From Kordia sp. SMS9 (GTDB taxonomy: Bacteria > Bacteroidota > Bacteroidia > Flavobacteriales > Flavobacteriaceae): a stretch of 64,000 nucleotides of DNA. The DNA is taken from contig NZ_CP031153.1 in NCBI RefSeq assembly GCF_003352465.1, positions 1,168,465 to 1,232,464 of the forward strand, written 5' to 3'. The notes under the pieces were generated by a model. The model did no database searches and was not told where the DNA came from. It worked only from the letters and a program-made list of their open reading frames with translations. Position 1 is the first letter of the stretch. Every line of letters starts with the position of its first letter. The translations under genes were made by a program, and so were the position numbers. Of this stretch, positions 44,121 through 54,727 are shown one piece after another.

Positions 44121-45113
44121 TTATACAAACTGATGATCCCCAAATTTCTCGTAGACTTCATCCAATACTGTAAAAACACCCGCAGAATCATCCGTAGTGA
44201 CTAACCGTTGGCGATATTCTTTAAAATGTGGAATTCCTTTAAAGTAATTTGTATAATGGCGTCGGGTTTCAAACACACCTAAACGTTCGCCTTTCCAATC
44301 GATAGACATTTGCAAATGACGGCGTGCGGCTTCTACACGTTCATCCATGGTTGGTTTTGCCATGTGTGTTCCCGTTTCAAAATAATGCTTTACTTCTCTG
44401 AAAAACCAAGGATAACCAATACTTGCACGACCAATCATAGCACCATCTAAGCCAAATTCGTCACGCATTAACATCGCTTTTTCAGGAGAATTTACATCGC
44501 CATTTCCAAATACAGGAATATGCATCCGCGGATTGTTTTTTACTGCGGCAATCGGACGCCAATCCGCTTCACCCTTATACATTTGTGCACGTGTACGCCC
44601 GTGAATGGCAATAGAAGCACAACCTACATCTTGCAAGCGTTCGGCAACTTCTACAATTTTGATAGAATTTTCATCCCAACCCAAACGCGTTTTTACCGTT
44701 ACGGGCAATTTGGTATGTTTTACCATGGCTTCTGTTAGTGAAACCATGAGATCAATATCTTTTAAAATTCCCGCACCAGCACCTTTACTGACAACTTTCT
44801 TTACTGGACAACCGAAGTTAATGTCAATAATATCTGGACCTGATTTTTCTACAATCTCTACAGATTTTAACATAGAATCCAGGTTGGCACCAAATATTTG
44901 AATTCCAACAGGACGTTCTTTCTCGTAAATGTCAAGTTTCATAGTGCTTTTCGCGGCATCGCGAATGAGTCCTTCCGAAGAAATAAATTCTGTATATACA
45001 ACGTCAGCTCCTTGTTCTTTGCACAATGCACGAAAAGGCGGATCACTTACATCTTCCATCGGTGCTAAAAGCAATGGGAAGTCTGGCAATTCTATGTTTC
45101 CTATTTTAACCAC
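44121..45113 (-). CDS. dusB: tRNA dihydrouridine synthase DusB
   Basis: 330 residues. It reduces uridine to dihydrouridine in the tRNA D-loop with FMN and NADPH. Visible family motifs are LAPMEDVSDPPFRAL, the catalytic cysteine C102 in INFGCPVKKVVSKGAG, KTRLGWDE, AIHGRTRAQMYKG and GNGDVNSPEKA. The C-terminal part is the usual helical domain. It is a single gene convergent with the FtsX-like permease. Confidence 0.95.
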   Translation of the reverse strand: MVKIGNIELPDFPLLLAPMEDVSDPPFRALCKEQGADVVYTEFISSEGLIRDAAKSTMKLDIYEKERPVGIQIFGANLDSMLKSVEIVEKSGPDIIDINFGCPVKKVVSKGAGAGILKDIDLMVSLTEAMVKHTKLPVTVKTRLGWDENSIKIVEVAERLQDVGCASIAIHGRTRAQMYKGEADWRPIAAVKNNPRMHIPVFGNGDVNSPEKAMLMRDEFGLDGAMIGRASIGYPWFFREVKHYFETGTHMAKPTMDERVEAARRHLQMSIDWKGERLGVFETRRHYTNYFKGIPHFKEYRQRLVTTDDSAGVFTVLDEVYEKFGDHQFV

Positions 45114-45172
45114 AATTTAGTATTCTATAAAGATTTGGCAAAGATACATGAAAAATTAAAATTGTGTGGATA

Positions 45173-47578
45173 CTAGTCCTTCAAACGTTCCTGCTCGGCA
45201 GAAGATTTGGTACGTTGATTGGTTTGCAATTTCGTGTTTCCGAAATTGTAACGGAGTCCTACACGAATGGTTTGCGTGTCGTAGTTAGAAAAGTAACGGC
45301 TATTTTGGTTTACAAATCGGGTCGTATTTGTAAATTCTTGTCCGTTTAAAATATCACTTAGTGTCAATGAAAGTGTTGCTTTTTTATTCCACAATGTCTT
45401 GCGAAGCGACAACGCTACTAGGTTGGTTCCTGAAACTTCTGAAAGTCCTTGAATGTTATCAGAAACATATAAGATGGAAAGATTTGCCGTTAAACTTTTA
45501 TCTTTTAAAAATGTAAAATTATTGTCCAAAGTGGTATATAAAGACCATTTACTTTGCGTCGTTTGCACATTGTCACCTAGTGTAAAGGTATCGCTCATAT
45601 TGAATACAGAGGAGACAAAAGAGACATCCCAAGTGTCTGAAACAGGAAAATAAGTGATAAAATCTAGCCCATAGTCTACATTTTTCTCAATGTTTGAAGC
45701 AAGATATTGTAAAATGTCGCTATCATTGTCTTGTAAAGTGAGTTCAAAAATTGCCGATTTGTTGTATGCATAATAGGCTTCAATAAAAAACGTATCGTTA
45801 ATTTCTACACCTATTTTATACATATTTCTAATAGCAGGCTGCAATCGTGGGTTTCCTGCAGCAAAGGAAAAATCTGTAAAATTGAATCGGAACGGATTCA
45901 AATCGTCAAAGCTTGGACGTTGAATTCTTCGACTGAAATCTGCGTATACATTTACCTTTTCCGATACTTTATGACTGATATACGCCGTTGGAAACAATTC
46001 AAAATAATTTTGCGTATTCACTTGATTGGTACTTACAGAGTTTCCTCTGAGTTCTGTTTGTTCACCTCTAAAACCAACCTTTATACTCCAATCTTCCCAA
46101 CTTTTCGCATAACTCACATACGCTGCATAAATAAATTCATCGTAATCAAATATGTCTGAGTTGTCCACATCAAGTGTGGAAATATCATTGATAATATTGA
46201 ATTGCTGTAAATTACTTTTCGTGTCAATATTTGCTACTTTCGCTCCTGCTTCAAAGTTTGCTGTTTCACTGATGGGCAATTCATAATCTACTTGTCCACT
46301 CAAAATATTCGTGCGTTGATTGGCGTGTGTAGTAAATGCCGTAGAAAAATTAGGATTGGCAACAACCGTATAATCCGTTGCTACAGATTGATCGTTTGCC
46401 TTATCGTAATCTGTATAATGTACATTTGCCGAAAGTTGTTCGCCTTCTTTTTCAAATTTGTGTACGTAATCCAAATTCAATCCTAAGTTATGCTTGTCTT
46501 GATTGAATTTATTAATTGCCTGTAATGAAAAATCTTCGTTGGCTGCGGTTTGATCATCTATCACCGAATTGGTCTCTGTGTCTCGCTTCCAATACGGAAG
46601 ATACAAGAAGCTTCCCGAAAAACGTACGGTGTTTTTTGCGTCAAATTCATAATCGACATTCAAGCTAAAATTATGTTGATTTGAGCGTTCATTTCTGTTA
46701 ATGAGTGAGTTCCAAACGGACGTTGTTGTTGCATTATCCAAATAGTTAATCTCTTCATCATTATCACGATTGAGTTTGTTGTGCGTATAATTATAGTTTC
46801 CGAAAATATTGAACTTTCCACGCTTATAAAACTGATTGATTCCTCCGTTATAACGTGGAAAAACACCTTGTGTAAAGTTTCCATACACACTTCCATGATA
46901 GCCAACAATCAAGTTCTTTTCCATCACAATATTCAAAATCGTGCCACCTTGTGCATCATAGCGCGCTGGTGGATTGGTAATCACCTCAACAGATTTGATT
47001 GTTTCTGCAGGTGTTCCTTCCAACAATTGATAGATTTCACTTGACGAAAGATGTACTTTTCGATCGTTAATGTACACGGTTGGCGAGCCGTTTTTAACTG
47101 ATAATGTATTGTTAATGACAATAACACCAGGTGTTCTACGCAACACTTCCCATGTGTTTTCTTCTGTAAGTGGTGTTCCTTGAATATTGAAAACCAAACG
47201 ATCTATTTCTCGTTTTAATGAGGGTTTTTTATGGGTAATCGTTACGCCGTCCAACGCTTCCATATCTTTTTGAAGCACAATCGTACCTAAATTCAAGTTA
47301 CTACGGACTTCCATAGTTTTGTTATAGGTTTTGTAGCCTAAAAAACTAATGTTTAATGTGTACTTGCCTGCCGTGATATTTTCGATTAAAAAAGTTCCTG
47401 TAGTTTCTGAAGAACTTCCTTTCACCACTTCGCCATCTTGAAGCAATACCGCATTGGCAAATGAGACTGCAGTTTCCGAATCGGAAGCAATCAGTTTACC
47501 TGTGACTTGATAGGTTTCTTGACCTACTGCGGTAAAAAATGTAAAAAGCACAATTAAACTTGTGATTTTTAGGTTCAT
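45173..47578 (-). CDS. Outer-membrane beta-barrel receptor (TonB-like, OMP_b-brl family)
   Basis: 801 residues from the ATG at 47578. Signal peptide to about AVGQ, a CarboxypepD-reg-like domain (about 22-105), a plug-like region (TPAETIKSVEVITNPPARYDAQGG) and a large barrel with aromatic strand ends. It differs from the receptor at 35 kb in the barrel and belongs to the outer-membrane beta-barrel group often found without SusD. The ligand is unknown. It lies divergent from lepA. Confidence 0.88.
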   Translation of the reverse strand: MNLKITSLIVLFTFFTAVGQETYQVTGKLIASDSETAVSFANAVLLQDGEVVKGSSSETTGTFLIENITAGKYTLNISFLGYKTYNKTMEVRSNLNLGTIVLQKDMEALDGVTITHKKPSLKREIDRLVFNIQGTPLTEENTWEVLRRTPGVIVINNTLSVKNGSPTVYINDRKVHLSSSEIYQLLEGTPAETIKSVEVITNPPARYDAQGGTILNIVMEKNLIVGYHGSVYGNFTQGVFPRYNGGINQFYKRGKFNIFGNYNYTHNKLNRDNDEEINYLDNATTTSVWNSLINRNERSNQHNFSLNVDYEFDAKNTVRFSGSFLYLPYWKRDTETNSVIDDQTAANEDFSLQAINKFNQDKHNLGLNLDYVHKFEKEGEQLSANVHYTDYDKANDQSVATDYTVVANPNFSTAFTTHANQRTNILSGQVDYELPISETANFEAGAKVANIDTKSNLQQFNIINDISTLDVDNSDIFDYDEFIYAAYVSYAKSWEDWSIKVGFRGEQTELRGNSVSTNQVNTQNYFELFPTAYISHKVSEKVNVYADFSRRIQRPSFDDLNPFRFNFTDFSFAAGNPRLQPAIRNMYKIGVEINDTFFIEAYYAYNKSAIFELTLQDNDSDILQYLASNIEKNVDYGLDFITYFPVSDTWDVSFVSSVFNMSDTFTLGDNVQTTQSKWSLYTTLDNNFTFLKDKSLTANLSILYVSDNIQGLSEVSGTNLVALSLRKTLWNKKATLSLTLSDILNGQEFTNTTRFVNQNSRYFSNYDTQTIRVGLRYNFGNTKLQTNQRTKSSAEQERLKD

Positions 47579-47704
47579 GGCTATGGTTAGGTTAATTGGG
47601 CGCAAATATATTCATTTTTCTTGAACGTAGAAAAAAAGCTACATCATTAATTAAAAAAAGTTTGTATCTGTCTGTAAAACGCAGGTATTTACTTTGTAAA
47701 AAGC

Positions 47705-47712
47705 TATATTTG
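47705..47712 (+). promoter_or_regulatory. Possible -7 box of lepA
   Basis: TATATTTG, matching TAnnTTTG, 23 bases before the ATG at 47735. A TTG at the expected distance is not evident. Confidence 0.35.
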
Positions 47713-47734
47713 CACATTATTAGCGATGAATTAG

Positions 47735-49531
47735 ATGAAGCACATTAGAAACTTTTGCATTATTGCACATATTGATCATGGAAAGAGTACGTTAGCGGAC
47801 AGATTGTTAGATTTTACAGGATCTGTCACTGAACGAGAAAAGCAGGATCAATTATTAGATAGTATGGATTTAGAGCGTGAGCGTGGAATTACGATTAAAT
47901 CGCATGCCATTCAAATGGAATATACGTATGAAGGACAAGAGTATATTTTAAATTTGATTGACACACCAGGACACGTAGATTTCTCCTATGAAGTATCACG
48001 ATCTATTGCTGCGTGTGAAGGTGCTTTGCTTATTGTGGATGCTGCACAAAGCATTCAAGCACAAACTATCTCTAATTTATATTTGGCTTTAGAGAACGAT
48101 CTGGAAATTATTCCGGTATTGAATAAAGTAGATTTACCAAGTGCCAATCCTGAAGAAGTAACCGATGATATTGTTGATTTATTAGGTTGCGATCCTGAAG
48201 AGGTCATTCACGCAAGTGGAAAAACAGGTTTTGGTGTCGATAATATTTTAGCAGCCGTTATTGACCGTATTCCTCCACCAAAAGGAAACCCTGACGAGCC
48301 ATTACAAGCGTTGATTTTTGACTCTGTATACAATCCATTTCGCGGTGTAGAAACCTATTTTAGAGTCATGAATGGTTCTATAAAGAAAGGACAACTTATT
48401 AAGTTTGTAGCCACTGGAAACGAATACGGTGCTGATGAAGTTGGAACGTTAAAGTTGAGTCAGGTTGTAAAAAAAGAGATTAAAACTGGCGATGTTGGCT
48501 ATTTAATTACTGGAATTAAAGATGCGCGCGAAGTAAAAGTCGGTGATACTATTACAGATGCTAAAACGCCAACTACCAATGCTATTGAAGGTTTTGAGGA
48601 CGTAAAACCAATGGTTTTCGCAGGAATTTATCCTGTAGATACCGAAGATTATGAAGAATTGCGTAATTCGATGGAAAAACTGCAATTGAATGATGCTTCG
48701 TTGGTATTTACGCCAGAAAGTTCAGCCGCATTAGGATTTGGTTTCCGTTGTGGATTCTTAGGAATGTTGCACATGGAAATCATTCAAGAACGTTTGGAAC
48801 GCGAATTCAACATGACGGTGATTACCACGGTTCCTAACGTATCGTATCATGCGTTTTCAAGAAAGAATCCTGAAGAAGTAATCATTGTCAATAATCCTTC
48901 CGATTTGCCCGATCCGTCAAGTTTAGATCGTGTGGAAGAACCGTATATTAAAGCGACGATTATCACAAAATCGGACTTTGTAGGGAATGTAATGTCCTTG
49001 TGTATTGAAAAACGCGGATTGATTACCAATCAAACGTATTTGACTACTGAGCGTGTGGAGTTGTCGTTTGACATGCCATTAGCTGAAATTGTATTTGATT
49101 TTTACGATCGATTGAAAACGGTTTCCAAAGGATATGCGTCGTTTGACTACTCGCCAATAGGAATGCGCAAGTCGAAATTGGTTCGTGTCGATATTTTATT
49201 GAATGCACAATCGGTTGATGCACTTTCTGCGTTGATTCATGCAGATAACGCGTATAACATCGGTAAAAAGATGTGTGAGAAGCTGAAAGAATTGATTCCA
49301 AGACAACAGTTTGATATTCCGGTTCAAGCTGCAATTGGTGCCAAAATTATTTCGCGTGAAACCATCAAAGCACTTCGTAAAGATGTAACGGCAAAATGTT
49401 ACGGTGGTGATATCTCGCGTAAGCGTAAACTCCTTGAAAAGCAGAAAAAAGGGAAGAAGCGCATGCGCCAAGTTGGAAATGTAGAAATACCGCAACAAGC
49501 ATTTATGGCAGTGTTGAAACTGAATGATTAA
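47735..49531 (+). CDS. lepA: Elongation factor 4 (LepA)
   Basis: 598 residues, the normal length. Ribosome-dependent GTPase. G1 AHIDHGKST (11-19), switch region [12 protein letters not shown]3 DTPGH, G4 NKVDLP; then domains 2-3 and the LepA-specific C-terminal domain ending with [20 protein letters not shown]. It is a single gene with a possible -7 box (TATATTTG, 47705-47712) 23 bases before the ATG. Confidence 0.97.
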   Translation: MKHIRNFCIIAHIDHGKSTLADRLLDFTGSVTEREKQDQLLDSMDLERERGITIKSHAIQMEYTYEGQEYILNLIDTPGHVDFSYEVSRSIAACEGALLIVDAAQSIQAQTISNLYLALENDLEIIPVLNKVDLPSANPEEVTDDIVDLLGCDPEEVIHASGKTGFGVDNILAAVIDRIPPPKGNPDEPLQALIFDSVYNPFRGVETYFRVMNGSIKKGQLIKFVATGNEYGADEVGTLKLSQVVKKEIKTGDVGYLITGIKDAREVKVGDTITDAKTPTTNAIEGFEDVKPMVFAGIYPVDTEDYEELRNSMEKLQLNDASLVFTPESSAALGFGFRCGFLGMLHMEIIQERLEREFNMTVITTVPNVSYHAFSRKNPEEVIIVNNPSDLPDPSSLDRVEEPYIKATIITKSDFVGNVMSLCIEKRGLITNQTYLTTERVELSFDMPLAEIVFDFYDRLKTVSKGYASFDYSPIGMRKSKLVRVDILLNAQSVDALSALIHADNAYNIGKKMCEKLKELIPRQQFDIPVQAAIGAKIISRETIKALRKDVTAKCYGGDISRKRKLLEKQKKGKKRMRQVGNVEIPQQAFMAVLKLND

Positions 49532-49737
49532 GTAGCATCTAAAGTTTAAAATTTTAGATCGTTTAATTTGAAACTCATACCAACACACAAGCTAAAACTA
49601 TGATTCGTCATTACATTACGAGCGATAGCGAAATACTCTGTTTATAGTAGAACGTACTTCTTCTTTGAAGAAAAAGATTGACACATCATAAATTCCTCGC
49701 AAGGACGTTTCAAATTTGAAATTTTAGATAGCGCAAA
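49532..49737. repeat. Intergenic GCGAGG-type repeats between lepA and the antiporter gene
   Basis: CGTCATTAC-attACGAGCGATAGCG (about 49606-49630) resembles the repeat at 22115; CCTCGCAAGGACG (49695-49707) is a fragment in the opposite direction. Inverted AAAATTTTAGAT/AAATTTTAGAT-type ends are seen near 49546 and 49715. No gene is present. Confidence 0.4.
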
Positions 49738-51588
49738 CTAAATCGTTTCCGTAGTTTCTACATCAAAAGGTTTTCCTAAATAGACAAGCTTCCAGGTTTT
49801 ACCAACTTCTTCAAACTCTATTTCTTGAGAAGAAATAATGTCCAATTCACCGTTATCTTTTTTAATGAATAACGGCACAATGTCTTTATCGTTATGTGTC
49901 TGTTCAATAAGACTTTTATAGTGTGCAATATCTGTGATTTCAATTTCTTGTATGGAAGGATATTTGCGTGTTACTTCGGTGAGAGAGTTGTAATCATCAG
50001 TGCTTGAAAAAAGTCCTTCTGCCGGATTGTTATTTTCGTCTAACATTTCTTCTCTAGTAACCAATCGGAATGAACCATTTTCACCAAACTCAGCACCAAA
50101 TTTGTCAATAGCATATTTGTTAATGCCTGAATTTCCTGTAAGTGCAATTAAATATCCAACATCATTCAATTCGATATTGTCGGTCAATGTGTTGGAATAA
50201 ATATCTGTACTGATCGCTTCTAAACCAAGTTCTTTGGCTCTTTCAATATTGCTTAAATTGCTATCAATTAACACCACATGGCGTCCGTTCGTTTTAAGAT
50301 AATGTCCTAACAAACGAGATACTTTGGAAGCACCCACAATCAGTATTCCTTCTGATTTTGTCAAAAACACACCTGACAATTTTGCAAATAAACGTGCTGT
50401 TGTTGCATTGAGTAACACGGTTCCGAGTACAATCATAAATACTAAAGGTGTAATATATTCTGCACCTTCTACACCTTGCTTAGCCAGCTTGCTACCAAAT
50501 AACGAAGCAATACCAGCTGCTACAATTCCTCGTGGTCCAACCCAACTAATGAAGAGTTTTTCTTTCGTTTTTAATTTTGATTGTGCCGTACTCAAGAAAA
50601 CGCCTATCGGTCGTATCACGAAAACCACCAACGCGAATAAGATGGCGGTTTTCCAATTGTACAGCAACAGTAAATCTTCTATATTGATATTCGCGGCAAG
50701 CAAGATAAAAAGGATGGAAATTAGCAAGACACTCAGCGATTCTTTAAAGTATAAAAGTTCTTTTATGTTTTCTAGTTTTCCATTTCCTAACACCATTCCC
50801 ATCACAACAACTGCTAATAAACCAGATTCATGTGCAAAGATTTCCGATTCTACAAAAACTAATAAAACAACTGATAAAGAAACGACATTTAATAAGTAAT
50901 GTGGAATCAATTTTTTATTGATCGCAAACGCCAACGCATGTGCAAACGTAAACCCGAATGTAGTTCCAAAAAGGATGATTTTTCCAAATTCAATTAGGGC
51001 AGTTTTGGTAAATCCACTATCGCCACCGACACTGATAAATTCAAACATTAAAACGGCAACCAATGCACCAATAGGATCAATTAAAATTCCTTCCCACTTT
51101 AATACCGCAGAAAGGTCTTTTTTTAGTGGAATGTTTCGAAGAATCGGCGTAATTACCGTTGGTCCAGTAACAATGATCAATCCAGAAAATAGAAACGATA
51201 AATCCCAGCTCAACTCAAATACAAAATGTGCGGCAATTCCAGCACCAAAAAAGGTGACTGCGGAACCTAGCGTGATCAATTTTGTAATGACAGGACCTAC
51301 ATTTTTTATTTCAGATCGTTTCAAAGTCAGTCCGCCTTCAAACAGAATGATACTAATGGCAAGCGACACAAAGTTAAAGAGACTTTCTCCGGGAAACAGT
51401 CCTTTTTGTTTGTCGTTATCCCAAATAGGTTCAATCCATTTGGTACCATCTTCCGATAAATATTCTGCAGCAATGGGGCCAACAAGCAGCCCAATTAATA
51501 TTAATGGTAGAATCGCTGGAATTTTAAATTTCCACGCAAACCACTGTGCCAATATTCCTAAAATAATAATCCCAGCTAATTCGAGCAT
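49738..51588 (-). CDS. Cation:proton antiporter with RCK/TrkA-type C-terminal domain
   Basis: 616 residues from the ATG at 51588. About 12 membrane helices form a Na+/H+ exchanger domain (1-400), with the segment VGPRGIVAAGIASLFGSKL typical of CPA1 antiporters. A cytoplasmic NAD-binding Rossmann domain follows (about 410-530, ILIVGASKVSRLLGHYL) as in NhaP2/RCK regulators. It exchanges Na+ or K+ for H+ across the inner membrane. It is a single gene. Confidence 0.92.
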   Translation of the reverse strand: MLELAGIIILGILAQWFAWKFKIPAILPLILIGLLVGPIAAEYLSEDGTKWIEPIWDNDKQKGLFPGESLFNFVSLAISIILFEGGLTLKRSEIKNVGPVITKLITLGSAVTFFGAGIAAHFVFELSWDLSFLFSGLIIVTGPTVITPILRNIPLKKDLSAVLKWEGILIDPIGALVAVLMFEFISVGGDSGFTKTALIEFGKIILFGTTFGFTFAHALAFAINKKLIPHYLLNVVSLSVVLLVFVESEIFAHESGLLAVVVMGMVLGNGKLENIKELLYFKESLSVLLISILFILLAANINIEDLLLLYNWKTAILFALVVFVIRPIGVFLSTAQSKLKTKEKLFISWVGPRGIVAAGIASLFGSKLAKQGVEGAEYITPLVFMIVLGTVLLNATTARLFAKLSGVFLTKSEGILIVGASKVSRLLGHYLKTNGRHVVLIDSNLSNIERAKELGLEAISTDIYSNTLTDNIELNDVGYLIALTGNSGINKYAIDKFGAEFGENGSFRLVTREEMLDENNNPAEGLFSSTDDYNSLTEVTRKYPSIQEIEITDIAHYKSLIEQTHNDKDIVPLFIKKDNGELDIISSQEIEFEEVGKTWKLVYLGKPFDVETTETI

Positions 51589-51742
51589 GTACGCAATTTT
51601 TTTGAAACGTAAATTTAACAATTATAATGGTAAAGTACACCCAATAAAACTCGTATCACAAAAATCTTTGCGATTATTTTATTTTTTTAAATTGATATTC
51701 TGTGTTTTGTGTACTAGTAAAACCTGTTCTTTGTTGTGTTTT

Positions 51743-51783
51743 ATACCAATGCTACTATCATCTGCGATGTATGGAATTGGTAT
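51743..51783. repeat. Palindromic ATACCAAT element
   Basis: ATACCAAT (51743-51750) is mirrored by ATTGGTAT (51776-51783), around a 25-base loop. It is a miniature form of the ends of the element at 9834-10003. The rest of the gap (51589-51852) has nothing I can name. Confidence 0.4.
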
Positions 51784-51852
51784 GAGTTCTTGTAGCTTGT
51801 AAATAAACTTGGTTTCCTAATTTCATAAACAGTACAATAGCAAATCTATAAA

Positions 51853-54270
51853 TTATTGTTCCTTACTGTAATTGACCAAGATGCGAAGTTCATTATATGA
51901 AAAATCCGTGCCTGCAATTTCTTTGAGTTCGTTTAAGCTTTCAAACGTATTGTTTTTAATGATTTCTAATCCTTTGGTTATTTTTGCTTCGGGTAGAATT
52001 TCGGTAATGTCCAACACGCCTTCCACAACAAAATGCCCCAAATGTCCCAAAATAGTGGAAGCCGCCAACCCTCTTTTTTCGGCAATTTCTTCTACAGATA
52101 AACCTTCTTTAAAAAAGTCTAACGAAATTTCTTTGGTATTTTTCTTGGCAACTTCAATCACTACTTCTTCTTGTTTTGGTGACAAATTGTGTTTTGCCGA
52201 ATATTCTTTGATGATTTCTAAGATTTCTTCACCATACTTTTCAACACGCACTTTGCCCATGCCATGTATTTTTCGGAGTTGTTTTGGTGTGGCTGGCAAC
52301 ATTTCGCACATTTCAAATAAGGAGTTTTGTGTAAATACTTGAAACGGCGGAATGTTTTCAGAATTGGAAACGCTCAATCTAAACAATCGTAAATCTTCAA
52401 ACAATTCTTCATGCGTTGTAGAAGTGGCTATGGCGCGTTTTACGACTTTCACTTCTGAAACTTCTAAAATAGAGTTTGCGCGTACTTTTAAGTAGTTTTC
52501 TGTGGAAAAATGACCTGATAATGCCTCTAAAATTTTAGTTTTTACAGCTAATTTATCTTCTAAGTCCTTCAATTGTTTTTCAAAATCTTTGGATACGGCT
52601 TGGTTGTCTGTGGCAAATGTAAGCGTACTTAACACCGTTGTGATATTTTCCTTCGTTTTCTCTTTAAAATAGGCAATCGCTTTCTTAAAACGCGCTTGAA
52701 TCGTAGCATCTTCTTCAGGGTTTTCTACAGTTGCTGACAAGGATTCCAATTGACTTTTGAAGGTGGTATTAATCTTGAGAAAAGGCACAATTCCTTTGTC
52801 TTTAATGGTTTCTAGTGGTTGCAAAATGTGTCCGCTGAGTGTATTTTTATTTTTATAATAAATATCTATCAATCGTTTTACAGGATATAAAAACGGATGA
52901 TAATCAAATACTTCGCTCATTAAATTGAGTTGAAACGCTTTTTTAGACGCTTTCAAATCGGCTTCCGTAGGTTCGTTTTCTTCTAGTTGTGCTGTAAACG
53001 TATCTACCGTAGCATCACTAATAATACTCGCCGCTTTTATCGGAGTTTTTAATACAATTCCTTCCAAGGTTTTACACCGACTCAACGCTACATAGGTTTG
53101 TCCGTGCGCAAAAGAAGCTTCCGCATCAATAATCGCTTTATCAAAGGTTAATCCTTGACTTTTATGAATGGTAATTGCCCACGCCAATCGCAACGGAATT
53201 TGCGTATATGTTCCCTCAATAGTATTTGAAATTTCTTTGGTTTCCTTGTTGAGCGTATATTTTATGTTTTCCCAAGTTTCGTATGTTGCTTCAATAATAT
53301 CATCTTCGGAACATTTTACAGTGACAGTATCTTCATCTAAATAAATTACGGTGCCAATTTTACCGTTGTAATAACGCTTTTCCAGAGAACTATCATTTTT
53401 AATAAACATGACTTGCGCACCTTCTTTCAACATTAAGTTTTCACTATTTGGATAGGTTTTTTCGCTAAAATTCCCTGAAATCTCTGCAATATAAGTGCGT
53501 TCTTGTGTTTCTAAATTGTCTAATTCTTTTTGATTGATAGCATCTGCACGATTGTTATGTGTGGTCAATGTAATGTAACTATCTTCTTTTGCAGGCGTAA
53601 AATCTGGCTGGTATTGTTTGTTTAGTATTTCTGCGGAAGCGGAAGACAATGTATTGGTCCGAATTTCGTTCAAAATCGCAATAAATGCTTGGTTTTGCTG
53701 TCGGTAAATATATTTTAATTCAATCGCTAAAATAGCTGCTTTTTGATACGCTATGCTGCTAAAAAAATAAGCTGTTTTGTAATAGTTTTTAAGCAATTCC
53801 CATTCGTTTGGCCGTACCACTGGCGAGAGTTGTTGCAAATCACCAATCAATAATAATTGTACGCCACCAAACGGTTTTGTGTTATTTTTATACCGACACA
53901 ATACTTCATTAATTCCATCCAACACATCGGCGCGCACCATACTAATTTCATCAATAATCACAAGATCTAACGATCGTATAATATCAATTTTGGTTTTACT
54001 AAACTTGCGTTGAATTTTGGGGTTTCTTCCAGTATTTCCAGGAATGAAAGGTTCAAAAGGCAATTGAAAAAAGGAATGAATCGTGACACCTTTTGCATTG
54101 ATGGCGGCAACACCTGTAGGTGCTACGACAACCAATCGTTTTAAAGAGGTCGCTTTTACTTTATGTAAAAAAGTAGTTTTACCAGTACCTGCTTTTCCTG
54201 TAAGAAATAAATTCCGATTTGTTTTTTCTATAAAATTAAATGCTAACTCTAGCTCCTTGTTCATTTCCAT
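51853..54270 (-). CDS. Pif1/RecD-like DNA helicase with HRDC and HTH C-terminus
   Basis: 805 residues. Superfamily 1 helicase with Walker A GKAGTGKT (25-32), Walker B LVIIDEIS (103-110), motif III region LIGDLQQLSPVV and late motif WAITIHKSQGLTFDKA with ALSRC. The C-terminal part has an HRDC-type domain (MLPATPKQLRKIHGMGKVRVEKYG) and then a helix-turn-helix (EEIAEKRGLAASTILGHLGHF). This arrangement is widespread in Bacteroidota. It probably unwinds DNA in repair or replication. The true start may be the ATG two codons in (54264). Confidence 0.88.
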   Translation of the reverse strand: MEMNKELELAFNFIEKTNRNLFLTGKAGTGKTTFLHKVKATSLKRLVVVAPTGVAAINAKGVTIHSFFQLPFEPFIPGNTGRNPKIQRKFSKTKIDIIRSLDLVIIDEISMVRADVLDGINEVLCRYKNNTKPFGGVQLLLIGDLQQLSPVVRPNEWELLKNYYKTAYFFSSIAYQKAAILAIELKYIYRQQNQAFIAILNEIRTNTLSSASAEILNKQYQPDFTPAKEDSYITLTTHNNRADAINQKELDNLETQERTYIAEISGNFSEKTYPNSENLMLKEGAQVMFIKNDSSLEKRYYNGKIGTVIYLDEDTVTVKCSEDDIIEATYETWENIKYTLNKETKEISNTIEGTYTQIPLRLAWAITIHKSQGLTFDKAIIDAEASFAHGQTYVALSRCKTLEGIVLKTPIKAASIISDATVDTFTAQLEENEPTEADLKASKKAFQLNLMSEVFDYHPFLYPVKRLIDIYYKNKNTLSGHILQPLETIKDKGIVPFLKINTTFKSQLESLSATVENPEEDATIQARFKKAIAYFKEKTKENITTVLSTLTFATDNQAVSKDFEKQLKDLEDKLAVKTKILEALSGHFSTENYLKVRANSILEVSEVKVVKRAIATSTTHEELFEDLRLFRLSVSNSENIPPFQVFTQNSLFEMCEMLPATPKQLRKIHGMGKVRVEKYGEEILEIIKEYSAKHNLSPKQEEVVIEVAKKNTKEISLDFFKEGLSVEEIAEKRGLAASTILGHLGHFVVEGVLDITEILPEAKITKGLEIIKNNTFESLNELKEIAGTDFSYNELRILVNYSKEQ

Positions 54271-54727
54271 AAGATGTTTCTTGTCTTAAAGGTAAAAAAA
54301 TAGATGATATACGGTTTTTGAGCTGTTTTCAGTTTAGTATTCATGATTCCTTATTTCGAAATCGCATTAAATATATAAGAATTTTATGGCATCAAACGTA
54401 CGTTGATATATTTTTTCAAAAATTATCATTATTGTAGCTAAAGCCTTTTGATATTGTTAGAATTGGAGTTGTATTTTTCCAAATCTAAAAGCAAATATCC
54501 TAGAATCTGCCATACTTGCACTTCACTTTAATGCGACATTAATTTTTAATCTGTATTGATAAAAAAACGGTTTATTACTAAAGTGTTTCTACAGATGAAT
54601 TGAATAATTTATATTGAACTGATGCTAAATCATCTTCAAAAGACACCCAGTTTTCTTAATAAAAACTTAACAATTACCTTTTTTTCCTGCGGTTTTGTTA
54701 ATTTGCGAGATAAAACTTGAAACAGAT
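54271..54727. other. Intergenic gap without recognised feature
   Basis: 457 bases, AT-rich. I see no coding potential that can be defended (only a 32-codon ORF near 54621, see the rejected list), no strong hairpin and no repeat. It must hold the divergent promoters of the helicase and the hydrolase. Confidence 0.5.

Noticed and set aside
49044-49588. Antisense ORFs in lepA (96 and 130 residues)
   Set aside because: Shadows of the highly conserved lepA gene.
54621-54719. 32-codon ORF before the metallo-hydrolase
   Set aside because: Composition is not convincing, and it would occupy the likely promoter region of the next gene.
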